DNA from: Alphaproteobacteria bacterium
GTDB lineage: Bacteria > Pseudomonadota > Alphaproteobacteria > Reyranellales > Reyranellaceae
Assembly (NCBI GenBank): GCA_013290035.1
Contig: JABCYT010000010.1
Coordinates: 1-16,003, forward strand
Direction: 5' to 3'
DNA length: 16,003 nt
A program made the translations under genes and the position numbers. The stretch's first letter is position 1, and each line of letters begins with the position of its first letter. Below are positions 7,801 through 13,503 of the stretch, piece by piece. The notes below the pieces were generated by a model. The model did not search any database. It was given only the letters and a program-made list of their open reading frames with translations, and was not told where the DNA came from.

Positions 7801-9082
7801 CCAGCGTCTGGTTGGGCTCGGCGAGCACGAGCGTGCTCGGCGAATAGGGGTCGTTCGCGAGCTGGGCGATGCTGTTCGCGGCGAAGGTGATGGTCTGGGT
7901 CGAGGCGACCGCACCACTCAGCCTCAACGTGGCGCCGGCATCGATGATCAGCGCGCCGGTGCCCGAGAGGCCGCTGGCAATGTTCAGCCGCTGCAGCCCC
8001 AGCGTCTGATCCGCCATCGCTTCGATCGTGCCCTGGTTGACGATCGGGCCACCGCCCGTGGCCGTGAGCGTCCCAGCCGCGTCGATCGCGCCACCGGCGT
8101 CGACCTGGACCGCGTTGGCGCCGAGGGCTCCGGTGAAATACGCAGTCGCACCGCTTTGCACATCGAGCGTGCCGCCGACCGTGAGGCTCGCCGTGCTGTA
8201 GGCGCTGGGCGACAGCGCCGCGAGCAACGACGTGTGGCCGTCGATGGTGAGATTACCGGCGAGGGACAGCGCGGATTGCACGCCGCCGACGACCAGGATG
8301 CCGCTGCTGCCGAGCTGGGCCGCGACATCGAGATTGCCGGACTGCGCCTGGCCGACCACGCGTGCGCTGCCGCCGCTGAAGGCAAAGCGCTGGTCGGCGA
8401 CCAAGAGTCCGGGGGTGGCGGCAGCCGCGCCCGGGGCGGGCGGAGAGACCTGGACGCCAACGTCGCGGACAGCGATGTTCCCGCTGCTGTCCATTGCCGT
8501 GATCTGCACGATATCCGTGCCGGATTGCAGCGTATCGGTGAGGTGCGCGAGGACCGTGTTCACCACGGCAAGCGTGCCCGACAAGGTCACCACGGGACCG
8601 CTCGTCACCCCGATCACGGCGCCGCTGAGACCGGCAAACCCCAGCGTGGCGCCCGCCAGCGACCTCAGCGTGATGCTGTAGGTGGCCTGCGGCGTGGCAC
8701 TCGCGAGAAGCACTGCATTGGTGCCCGAGAAGGTGACCGCGCCGGGGGGGCCCGACGCGAAGGCGGGCGCGATGAAGCCCAGCGCCGAGCCGTCGTCCGG
8801 GGCGCCCGCCGTCGGCGGGGGGCTGCCGGCGGCAAGGATCGCGGCGAGCGCCTGCACCTGGCCGGGGCTGAAGGCGGTGAAGCCGACCGGTACCGGGATG
8901 ACCGGGAAGTCCCAGAGCTCGATATCGCCGGCATTCAACGCGACGCCGTTGACGATGGTGGCTTGCCAGTTCGCGTAGGGCCCAAGGAGGATCGGTGCGT
9001 TCGTCTGGAAGCTGTTGGGAGCCACCGCAGGATCGAGAGCGGCGTCTGCGGCGAGCTGGCTGTAAACGACTGTGTCGGGGGG
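4871..9082 (-). CDS. Giant surface/secreted protein, 3' part: beta-strand repeats and C-terminal VWD domain
   Basis: About 1,403 residues that continue, in the -1 frame, the protein begun at 9897; together they give a conceptual 1,675-residue chain. In full-length numbering: the end of the TIM-barrel-like module (to about 340, ending DIELWDFP), a cadherin-like segment around 400-490, beta-helical strand-rich sequence, a second cadherin-like segment around 780-895, an NWS-type passenger start (DPLNWSAAVGGG, about 900), an array of T5SS/PEP-CTERM-type repeats (about 960-1255), and a von Willebrand type D domain (about 1427-1616). The last 60 residues are Ala/Ser-rich and end PFHG. There is no outer-membrane beta-barrel and no PEP-CTERM or LPXTG signal. 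Composition (Gly, Ala, Thr, Val; few Cys) is that of an exported adhesin or enzyme scaffold. This frame stays open upstream to 9244, but its sequence beyond about 9083 is out-of-frame for the gene. Export by a type I system is inference only. Confidence 0.82.
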   Translation of the reverse strand, partial: PPDTVVYSQLAADAALDPAVAPNSFQTNAPILLGPYANWQATIVNGVALNAGDIELWDFPVIPVPVGFTAFSPGQVQALAAILAAGSPPPTAGAPDDGSALGFIAPAFASGPPGAVTFSGTNAVLLASATPQATYSITLRSLAGATLGFAGLSGAVIGVTSGPVVTLSGTLAVVNTVLAHLTDTLQSGTDIVQITAMDSSGNIAVRDVGVQVSPPAPGAAAATPGLLVADQRFAFSGGSARVVGQAQSGNLDVAAQLGSSGILVVGGVQSALSLAGNLTIDGHTSLLAALSPSAYSTASLTVGGTLDVQSGATAYFTGALGANAVQVDAGGAIDAAGTLTATGGGPIVNQGTIEAMADQTLGLQRLNIASGLSGTGALIIDAGATLRLSGAVASTQTITFAANSIAQLANDPYSPSTLVLAEPNQTLGTISGFSFADQLVLQGVTVTSASYAGSTLTVNLSTGGPLSFTLTPNTTLTGLVPTVISGNTIAFVAPTAAGVAPIVVAPGTLEGAVGAPVDVPNIVVETPLPATAPTDLTVTVKLVTGPGNGLLSADDDNGNTTVTGSGTTTLILRGTLGAVERSLQTLTYKGVTSGHDVDTITITASNYATTTGSATINVSNNYASLQFDWTGAHGDSFDDPLNWSAAVGGGTVLPGGTNVAAFGAGSHTVSGDGAVGQMQVTGTTTLTGQVVVQGRGVVALLVDSGGALTLAGGAVLTAQAEAIVGGAGQGLLTLMGGALALTGTLSNALVIGQSAGSTGTVLNLEQIAANSAVVVGAGGTGTLELLGVAASVSDGAADIGQLAGGQGSVIVNGGEWMTSGQLTVGDAGTGALLINGMDNGTTGQATAFNATIGARAGSQGSVTLDGGELLVANAAATSSTLAVGAGGTGLLEIENGSEVAVGAAQATIADTTNVTNTGLLTVGGTAGGSGRIDIGWYGMLLVYGSAAVGGAAGAGAVMVGESTDDAASFAMTGALSVGATGLVTLGGANATVRASAIDVAAGGIVSGAGTISGDGGGNDTVMLADIDNEGAIAAAGGNLLLYGSVIGSGSLSVATGATLTVQAAVGSGQTLAFNPNSRAVLNDARAFAGTITGFSPGDVLDIASTDATSATWSDGVLTLDTPLGAIRLLVAGNYASNSFAVQDDGLGGTNVTGGIGDVHMTTFDGLHYDFQALGDFVAVRSTQPDNPWGIEIRTATAPGATSITTALAAQLGDDRVTFAVGRSNPVYVNGAADTLQVGATQNLADGTLARLSANAYRLTWNGGESVTVAVTGQGGWLDWSVGLGPRDGPGSVQGLLGSDSGQATDFQLPNGSVLSQSLSNEQILGSFAEAWRVAPGASLFDDRSAPAGPGTSFSPALLLQSMSAMGDAAGAASHDLNAALQGAASPSADQLFAAATPSSPFHG
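5050..5617 (-). other. von Willebrand factor type D (VWD) domain within the surface protein
   Basis: GDVHMTTFDGLHYDFQALGD is the bacterial version of the VWD opening GDPHxxTFDGxxYDFQxxGxF, with Val replacing Pro. It is followed by FVAVRST, GIEIRTATAP, DRVTFAVG, LTWNGGESVTV, WLDWSVGLG and VQGLLGSDSGQATDFQLPNG; the GLLG plus D(F)xLPNG signature marks the end of the domain. Boundaries are approximate. In bacteria such domains occur near the C-terminus of large secreted proteins; their exact role is unclear. The domain has no cysteines, unlike animal VWD modules. Confidence 0.75.
6130..7020 (-). repeat. Tandem T5SS/PEP-CTERM-type beta-strand repeats (protein repeats)
   Basis: Degenerate protein repeats with alternating cores such as VGAGGTGTLEL, IGQLAGGQGSVIVNG, VGDAGTGALLING, IGARAGSQGSVTLDG, VGAGGTGLLEIENG and VGGTAGGSGRIDIG, about 40-45 residues per pair. 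They match what is known as the T5SS/PEP-CTERM-associated repeat (TIGR04393, from memory), usually found in autotransporter passengers and predicted to fold as a right-handed beta-helix. Here they are not followed by an autotransporter barrel. DNA-level identity between copies is low, so recent expansion is unlikely. Boundaries are approximate. Confidence 0.7.
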
Positions 9083-9897
9083 TATAGCGGGTTGCCCAAG
9101 GCGTGATTGCCCGGCTGGACCAGCCGGGTCGAGTTCTCCGCCTGCTGCAGGACGGCGAGCGTGAAGGTCGAATCGTTGAGTTCGTTGCCGCTGCCGAACA
9201 GGTGGAAGGTGTTCATGGTGAAGTCGAGCGGCGTCGTCGACCATTGGGAATAGTCGGCGATCGCCGCGCGCAGCGTCAGCATCTCGGCGGCGTCGGTGTA
9301 GCCGCCGGCCTGCAGCTGCGCGACCTGGTTCACTATGCCGCCGCCTTGCAGAACCGCGTTGGTTCTCAGGGGCACGAAGGGTTCATCGGTGGCGGCGGCT
9401 CCCGCTGTCTGGGAAATGCCGCGGATGACAGGGTTGCTGTCATAGCGGGCGGCGAGCGCATTCTGCAGGCTCGTCCAGGCATCGATGTAATCGGCGGTCC
9501 AGAAGCGACCGATCGTCTGGGGGGTGAAGACGCCCGGATCGACCTCGGCCTCACCGGTGACGGTGATGGGGGCCCCATCGATATTCTTGGCCCATTCGGG
9601 CGCCGTGTAGCCGCCCCACACCCGGAGCTTGATGCCGATATTTGTGCCGTTCGAGGCATTGAGGGCATTGACCTGGGCGATCGCACTGTCGATGGCCGAG
9701 GTCGTGAGCGGGCCGCCTTCCGAGGGCTGCAATTGCGCCCACGTGACGTTCAGCACGAGCTCGCTGAAGCTGCCCTGGTACGGCGCAATCTCGGAAAGGT
9801 TGAAGCTGGGATTGTAGGAGTGGTTGTAGAAGCTGATGTCCCCCATATCGACGAGGCCGGTCTGGGCAGGCTTGTCGCCGTCACCGGATGAACTCAT
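8935..9897 (-). CDS. Giant surface/secreted protein, 5' part: TIM-barrel glycoside-hydrolase-like module
   Basis: As read, this frame encodes 320 residues, but only the first ~273 belong to the gene; after the run of six C at 9077-9082 the frame turns into unrelated Ser/Arg/Pro-rich sequence and stops at 8935. Residues ~15-270 look like a clan-A-type TIM barrel of a glycoside hydrolase: SELVLNVTWAQLQPSEGG (strand 2), GIKLRVWGGYTAPEWAKN (strand 3), VIRGISQTAGAAATDEPF with a possible acid/base Glu (strand 4), and LDFTMNTFHLFGSGNEL. The specific family and the catalytic residues are not established. There is no N-terminal signal peptide (MSSSGDGDKPAQTG), which would fit a type I-secreted protein if it is exported. 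The ATG at 9897 is preceded by GAAAGAAG. It lies 65 bp downstream of the HpaB-like gene, with its own possible promoter. Confidence 0.75.
   Translation of the reverse strand: MSSSGDGDKPAQTGLVDMGDISFYNHSYNPSFNLSEIAPYQGSFSELVLNVTWAQLQPSEGGPLTTSAIDSAIAQVNALNASNGTNIGIKLRVWGGYTAPEWAKNIDGAPITVTGEAEVDPGVFTPQTIGRFWTADYIDAWTSLQNALAARYDSNPVIRGISQTAGAAATDEPFVPLRTNAVLQGGGIVNQVAQLQAGGYTDAAEMLTLRAAIADYSQWSTTPLDFTMNTFHLFGSGNELNDSTFTLAVLQQAENSTRLVQPGNHALGNPLYPPTQSFTASSPQTPLSILRWLPTASRRTHRSSLGPTRTGKPPSSTASR
9077..9082 (-). other. Frameshift site: run of six C in the surface-protein gene
   Basis: On the coding strand the sequence reads CTA TAC CCC CCG ACA in the upstream frame. Moving back one base at the C-run gives CTA TAC CCC CCC GAC ACA GTC, which joins the N-terminal module to LPDTVVYSQLAADA-like sequence and restores 1,400 further codons. 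One extra C (seven instead of six), a -1 ribosomal slip on CCC, or polymerase slippage would each give the same protein. A one-base sequencing or assembly omission is equally compatible. Confidence 0.7.
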
Positions 9898-9920
9898 CGA
9901 CGCTTCTTTCCCGAGCTGGA

Positions 9921-9957
9921 GGACGCCAATATCCTAGCGTCCGGCGCGTGCCGCGCC
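9921..9957 (-). terminator. Two back-to-back perfect hairpins between HpaB-like and surface-protein genes
   Basis: GGCGCG (9943-9948) and CGCGCC (9952-9957) form a 6-bp stem with a 3-nt loop, 5 nt after the HpaB-like stop codon. Immediately adjacent, GGACGC (9921-9926) and GCGTCC (9937-9942) form another 6-bp stem with a 10-nt loop. Neither is followed by a T-run. They could end the HpaB-like transcript, act as operators around the -10 of the next gene, or both. Confidence 0.4.
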
Positions 9958-9959
9958 AA
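9931..9959 (-). promoter_or_regulatory. Candidate promoter of the surface-protein gene
   Basis: On the reverse strand TTGGCG (9954-9959, four of six matches to TTGACA) and TAGGAT (9931-9936, four of six matches to TATAAT) are separated by exactly 17 bp, placing transcription start about 25-30 nt before the ATG at 9897. The -10 sits in the only A/T-rich patch of this gap and in the loop of a perfect inverted repeat. Assigned by eye. Confidence 0.33.
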
Positions 9960-9962
9960 CCG

Positions 9963-11420
9963 TCACGGCTGCAGCAACGCGTGCACGAGCTGCTCGCAAT
10001 CCCGGGTGATCGCGCTCCTGAACCAGCGCTGCGCATTGATCTCGGGATCGCCCGAGTAGAGGCGTTCGTAGAGCCCGGCGCGCGAGCCGAATTCGCTGCC
10101 GGTCATGTCCCAGGCAAGCTTCATGAGGGCCAGGCGCCGCTTGGCGTCGATGCCCGGCCCGATCAGCCACTTGTCCATCAAGGGACCGACCTCGGGATGG
10201 GCATAGTCGGCGCCGGTCATGGTTAAAACGCCCGATCCCGCGGCGAGCCGCAGCACATCGGCGGCCTTGGTATTGGCATAGGGGAAGAAGAAATTGATGG
10301 CGGCGCCGCCGCAGACGCCGATCGTCTTCGGCTCGCGGAGCCCATCGCCCTCTATCTTGAGCTCGCCGCGCGCGAAGGCTTCCGCGCGCCGCAGGCCTTC
10401 GGCGATCGCGCCGGCGCGAATGCCCTCGGCGACGCTCACCAGGGCGATCAACTCGCCGATGGCGGCCTGGAAGCGTGGCAGCTTGTCGCGGCCGTTGGCG
10501 CGCGCGATCGCCGTCGCGATGCCCGCCAGAAAGCGCAACTTCATGGTCGAGCGGATGGTGGCCTGCAGCGGCGTGTAGCCGGGCCGCGCCGACAGCATGC
10601 CGTTATAGGCCTCGAGATCGCCGTCGATGATCAGGCGCTCGTGCGGCACCAGGACCTTGTCGAACATCAGGATGGCATCGCCTTCGTCGAAGCGGCTGCT
10701 GAGCGGCCGGTCGAAAGCGTCCTCGCCGCGATGGAAGCTTTCGCGGGCCAGGATCGAGAGGCCGGGCGCGTTCATCGGCACCACGAAGGCCAGCACGAAT
10801 TTCTCCTCGCCCGCTTGGCGCGGATAGTAGGGGCCGACGTAGCACTCGTTGGCCACTGGTGCCAGGGTCGAGAGCAGGCGGCAGCCGCTGACGACCACGC
10901 CGTCGGCCCGCCGCTCGACGACCTGCACCGCCTGCGACGGGGCATCGAGCGTCGAGCGGTCGGATTGCGGATCGATCAGCGCGTGGGTGACCTGCAGGTC
11001 GTTCTCACGGCAATGCTCGACCATGCCCTGGGCGCGGGCCGCCGCCTCGGTCTTGCCGAGCGCCTTGAGCGCCACCGCATGGTCGACCAGAAAGGCCGAC
11101 ATGAAATCAGTGAGGCGCCCCATCAGACCGAAGGTGCGCAGCGCGCGCAGATGAAAGCAGCCGGCAAGTGCGGCGAACTCCTCGGCCGTGCGCGCCTCGA
11201 GGTAGGTCGTGCTCACCGGCTCGCCTGTCGTGGGCGAACGATACGTCAGCACCTCTCGATAGGCTGGATCGTGCTGATCGTCGTAGAGGGAGGCGATCGT
11301 GCCGATGACGCCCTGCAGCGGCGGATAGGCGGTCACGTCGGAGACGACCTTGCCGTCGATATGGAGCCTGCGACCGTCGCGCAGGGAATCGACGTATTGC
11401 TTGCCGGTCTTGATCGCCAT
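9963..11420 (-). CDS. 4-hydroxyphenylacetate 3-hydroxylase (HpaB) family FADH2-dependent monooxygenase
   Basis: A 485-residue protein of the HpaB/PvcC group, the oxygenase half of two-component flavin monooxygenases that hydroxylate phenols with FADH2 delivered by a separate reductase. It has the usual length and both domains. N-terminal landmarks are the TGKQYVDSLRDGRRLHIDGK start, HALIDPQSDRS (conserved active-site and flavin region) and GVVVSGCRLLSTLAPVANE. Then come DRPLSSRFDEGDAILMFDKV and LVPHERLI, and a C-terminal helical domain ending in the ITRDCEQLVHAL segment. The ATG at 11420 has AGGA 8-10 nt upstream. No flavin reductase (HpaC) gene lies in the window, so it must borrow one. The substrate is unknown; family members act on 4-hydroxyphenylacetate, chlorophenols, tyrosine-derived chromophores and similar compounds, and some act as dehydratase/isomerases (4-hydroxybutyryl-CoA dehydratase), which is less likely here without the metal-cluster cysteines. 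Confidence 0.88.
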   Translation of the reverse strand: MAIKTGKQYVDSLRDGRRLHIDGKVVSDVTAYPPLQGVIGTIASLYDDQHDPAYREVLTYRSPTTGEPVSTTYLEARTAEEFAALAGCFHLRALRTFGLMGRLTDFMSAFLVDHAVALKALGKTEAAARAQGMVEHCRENDLQVTHALIDPQSDRSTLDAPSQAVQVVERRADGVVVSGCRLLSTLAPVANECYVGPYYPRQAGEEKFVLAFVVPMNAPGLSILARESFHRGEDAFDRPLSSRFDEGDAILMFDKVLVPHERLIIDGDLEAYNGMLSARPGYTPLQATIRSTMKLRFLAGIATAIARANGRDKLPRFQAAIGELIALVSVAEGIRAGAIAEGLRRAEAFARGELKIEGDGLREPKTIGVCGGAAINFFFPYANTKAADVLRLAAGSGVLTMTGADYAHPEVGPLMDKWLIGPGIDAKRRLALMKLAWDMTGSEFGSRAGLYERLYSGDPEINAQRWFRSAITRDCEQLVHALLQP

Positions 11421-11443
11421 GTCCCATCCTCAGGAGCCAGAGG

Positions 11444-11454
11444 GCGATTATCGC
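11444..11454 (-). promoter_or_regulatory. Palindrome overlapping a -10-like element upstream of the HpaB-like gene
   Basis: GCGAT-T-ATCGC is an 11-bp perfect palindrome around a central T. Read on the reverse strand it contains GATAAT (11447-11452), a five-of-six match to TATAAT, about 27 nt before the ATG at 11420. No -35 at proper spacing was found. It may be a promoter/operator or chance. Confidence 0.23.
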
Positions 11455-11505
11455 TGGAAAGAGCGCGGAACCGAGAAGCAATTTGACCGGCGCGCTGAAC
11501 GGCAA

Positions 11506-11541
11506 GGTCGTCGACTGGATGGAGAAAGGTCGGCGACGACC
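11506..11541 (-). terminator. Alternative stem-loops downstream of the ACP-like gene
   Basis: GGTCGTCG (11506-11513) pairs perfectly over 8 bp with CGACGACC (11534-11541). The inner part of the second arm can instead pair with GGTCG (11528-11532) to make a tight hairpin with a 4-nt loop. On the reverse strand the tight hairpin is followed by TTTCTCC. The site lies about 42-77 nt after the ACP-like stop codon and could end the senA/ACP transcript. The short stem makes this uncertain. Confidence 0.33.
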
Positions 11542-11582
11542 AGTACCCCGCTTTCTGGCGCCGGCCAACTGATCCCCGTAGA

Positions 11583-12065
11583 TTACTTCGTGCTCGTGAA
11601 GGCGGGCGGCTCGGTGCACGCGTTGGCGGCCGCGCCGGCCGGCTGCAGGACGAAGGCGAACAGGCCGGCGAGCGCCAGCATCAGGATCGCCCGCATCGCC
11701 ATGCCCCTGCTTCCACTGCGCCGCAGGGCGAGCCTGGCACATGCTTGCAACGCCGCTCCGAACCGACCGTCGAGACGCGGGCGAACGGGACGGCCGGTCG
11801 GGCCGGCGGCGGCGGTCGCGCCCATGGTCCCGGTGAGCTGCGCCTGGACGAAGCGGACCGCGTCGCCCACGGTCGCCAGCCCGGTCGCGACATCGTTCGG
11901 AATGTCGATATCGAACCGCTCTTCGCACGACATGGCGATCTCGACGAGGTCGAGCCTGTCGGCGCCCAGGTCTTCGGCCAGCCTGGCGTCGTCCGTGAGC
12001 CGCGCTTCCTCGGCGCCGAGATGGAAGACGAGGATATCCCTGATTTCTGCCGCTAGGTCGGTCAT
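11583..12065 (-). CDS. Acyl carrier protein homologue lacking the phosphopantetheine serine, with hydrophobic C-terminal tail
   Basis: Residues 1-80 align throughout with bacterial acyl carrier protein: an N-terminal helix (MTDLAAEIRDILVFHLGAEE), LAEDLGAD, then the helix DLVEIAMSCEERFDIDIPND and TVGDAVRFVQAQL. ACPs carry DSL, whose Ser holds 4'-phosphopantetheine; here residue 37 is Arg (DRL, codon AGG), one base change from AGC. It therefore should not carry acyl chains unless the base is an error. The chain continues to 160 residues: a linker of about 40 Gly/Arg/Ala-rich residues, then a hydrophobic segment (about 126-141) and ANACTEPPAFTSTK. The ATG at 12065 has GGAG about 8 nt upstream; the frame is open to a TTG at 12164, without a ribosome site. 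It lies 114 bp downstream of senA on the same strand. The tail could instead be a separate 37-39 residue exported peptide starting at 11696 or 11702. Confidence 0.75.
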   Translation of the reverse strand: MTDLAAEIRDILVFHLGAEEARLTDDARLAEDLGADRLDLVEIAMSCEERFDIDIPNDVATGLATVGDAVRFVQAQLTGTMGATAAAGPTGRPVRPRLDGRFGAALQACARLALRRSGSRGMAMRAILMLALAGLFAFVLQPAGAAANACTEPPAFTSTK

Positions 12066-12179
12066 CGCACGCTCCGCCTCGCCTGGCCGCCATCCGACCA
12101 CGAGGATCGTCCGAGCCTTTCCTACGCCCTGCGGAACCCCGATTCTGTGGCGAATGCCACGCAAGGAGCGTCCGGCGGC

Positions 12180-13502
12180 CTACAGCGCACAGGTGCGGAA
12201 GCCGGCGAAGACGTCATTGCGATCGGGCGTGAAGAAATTGCGGTAGGCCGGCCGGGCGATTCGCGCGCTGGTCGCCCAGCAACCGCCGCGCAGCACCTTG
12301 CGCGTGCCGAACCAGGGTTGCGAATAGTCCTTGTAGGGATCGGCAGCAAAGCCTTCGAACGGCAGGAAGTCCGATGCCGTCCATTCCCAGACGTTGCCGA
12401 TCATCTGACGACAGCCGAAAGCGCTGTCGCCGTCCGCGCAAGCCGCGACATCGATCGGTCCGTCGAAGGCATAATCGAGATTGGCGCGGTTGGGCGCAGG
12501 CGCCGTATCGCCCCACGGCCAGCGCCGGCGCACATCGGCCAGCCGCGTGCCGCCGGCCGTCGGCTCGCCGATGGCGGCGGCCTCCCATTCGGCTTCGCTG
12601 GGCAGGCGCCGGCCGGCCCAGCGGCACCACGCCTCGGCCTCGAACCAGGTGACGAACACGACCGGCGCGTGCGGCGCCAGCTCCTCGACCGCGCGATAGC
12701 GCCGGGCCGTCCACACCCCGTCGCGCCTGGCCTGCCAGTAGACCGGCCGCTCGGCAACTCGGCGCTGCCGCCAGGCCCAACCGGCGTCGCTCCAGAATTC
12801 CCGCGCGCCGTAGCCGCCGGCCTCGACGAAGGCCGCGAACTGGGCGTTGGTCACGGGCGCTCGGGCGATGCGGAACGGCGATATGACGGTTTCGTGCGCC
12901 CACTTCTCGTTGTCGAAGACGAAACCGTCGGCCGCCGTCGAGCCCAACCGCCACACGCCGCCCGGCACGGCAACGTCGCCCGACACGGCACCCGCCGCCG
13001 CATGACGCGCATCGTCGAGGTCCTGCGGCGGCGCATAGGACAGGGTCTGGCGCGAATAGGTCAGCGCCTCGACATGCATGTCCTCGTGGCGGATGGCGAG
13101 CTCATAGAAGTACCGCGCCCTCCCGTCGGGGGCGCCGCCGAGCAAGTCCTCCTGCCGGGCGAGCACATCCGCCAGGTAGGCGAACGTGCCGGCGCGGTCC
13201 GGCAGATCGAGTTGCCAGCGCGTGGCGTGCGCGACCGCGCTCGAATCCCATAGCCGGTCGCCGCGTTCGATCAAGGGCGCGCGGCCGTGGGCATGGCGCA
13301 GCGTCCAATATTCGTGGAACCAGCCGATATGGCCGATCTCCCAGAGCACGGGATTGACGATATCGAGCCTGGGGCCCATCAATTCGGTCGATGACAGATC
13401 TTCCGTCAAGCGCCGGGTGCGATGACGGGCCTCGCGCAGTTGCGCCACGAGTTCGGCAGCGGAAGCACCGCTGGTCGGCCGCTGGGCATGGCCATGGTCC
13501 AT
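12180..13502 (-). CDS. senA: SenA-like selenoneine synthase (EgtB-related, DinB plus FGE-sulfatase domains)
   Basis: A 440-residue non-haem iron enzyme. The N-terminal DinB-like domain holds the iron site: His58 in EIGHIGWF and the HX3HXE motif at 139-145 (HEDMHVE). The C-terminal formylglycine-generating-enzyme-like domain runs from VPGGVWRLGS through RLPSEAEWE and NVWEWTAS to FTPDRNDVFAGFRTCAL. EgtB joins hercynine to a thiol for ergothioneine; the SenA branch joins hercynine to a selenosugar for selenoneine. I assign SenA because of LMGPRLDIVNPVLWEIGH, DSSAVAHATRW and HEDMHVEALTYSRQTL, which recall SenA rather than EgtB, and because a SenB-like gene is next door. The ATG at 13502 has AAGGA 9 nt upstream; a start at 13580 would lie inside senB. 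It shares 2 bp with the senB start. Ordinary EgtB activity cannot be excluded from sequence alone. No egtD or selenophosphate synthetase gene is in the window. Confidence 0.8.
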   Translation of the reverse strand: MDHGHAQRPTSGASAAELVAQLREARHRTRRLTEDLSSTELMGPRLDIVNPVLWEIGHIGWFHEYWTLRHAHGRAPLIERGDRLWDSSAVAHATRWQLDLPDRAGTFAYLADVLARQEDLLGGAPDGRARYFYELAIRHEDMHVEALTYSRQTLSYAPPQDLDDARHAAAGAVSGDVAVPGGVWRLGSTAADGFVFDNEKWAHETVISPFRIARAPVTNAQFAAFVEAGGYGAREFWSDAGWAWRQRRVAERPVYWQARRDGVWTARRYRAVEELAPHAPVVFVTWFEAEAWCRWAGRRLPSEAEWEAAAIGEPTAGGTRLADVRRRWPWGDTAPAPNRANLDYAFDGPIDVAACADGDSAFGCRQMIGNVWEWTASDFLPFEGFAADPYKDYSQPWFGTRKVLRGGCWATSARIARPAYRNFFTPDRNDVFAGFRTCAL

Positions 13503-13503
13503 G
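13500..13503. other. Overlapping divergent start codons of senA and senB
   Basis: The single tetranucleotide CATG holds both start codons: ATG of senB at 13501-13503 on the + strand and ATG of senA at 13502-13500 on the - strand, a 2-bp overlap. There is no intergenic DNA, so the promoter and ribosome site of each gene must lie in the other's coding sequence. The AAGGA of senA lies within senB codons 4-6; senB has no clear ribosome site. A palindrome CATGGCCATG (13487-13496) lies just inside senA. Confidence 0.65.

Noticed and set aside
7184..9106. A 640-codon open frame on the + strand opposite the surface-protein gene
   Set aside because: It is rich in Arg, Gly, Asp and Ala with no recognisable fold and lies antisense to clear domain-bearing sequence; long antisense frames are expected in GC-rich DNA.
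12147..12160. Hairpin GTGGC-GAAT-GCCAC after the senA stop as a terminator
   Set aside because: A 5-bp stem without a T-run, with the ACP-like gene following on the same strand; too weak to call.
12147..13253. A 368-codon + strand frame opposite senA
   Set aside because: Antisense shadow of the SenA catalytic and FGE domains, without recognisable motifs.
12180..13502. Annotation as plain EgtB (ergothioneine synthase)
   Set aside because: The domain plan fits both, but the local motifs and the adjacent SenB-like gene favour SenA; kept as an alternative in the entry rather than the main call.
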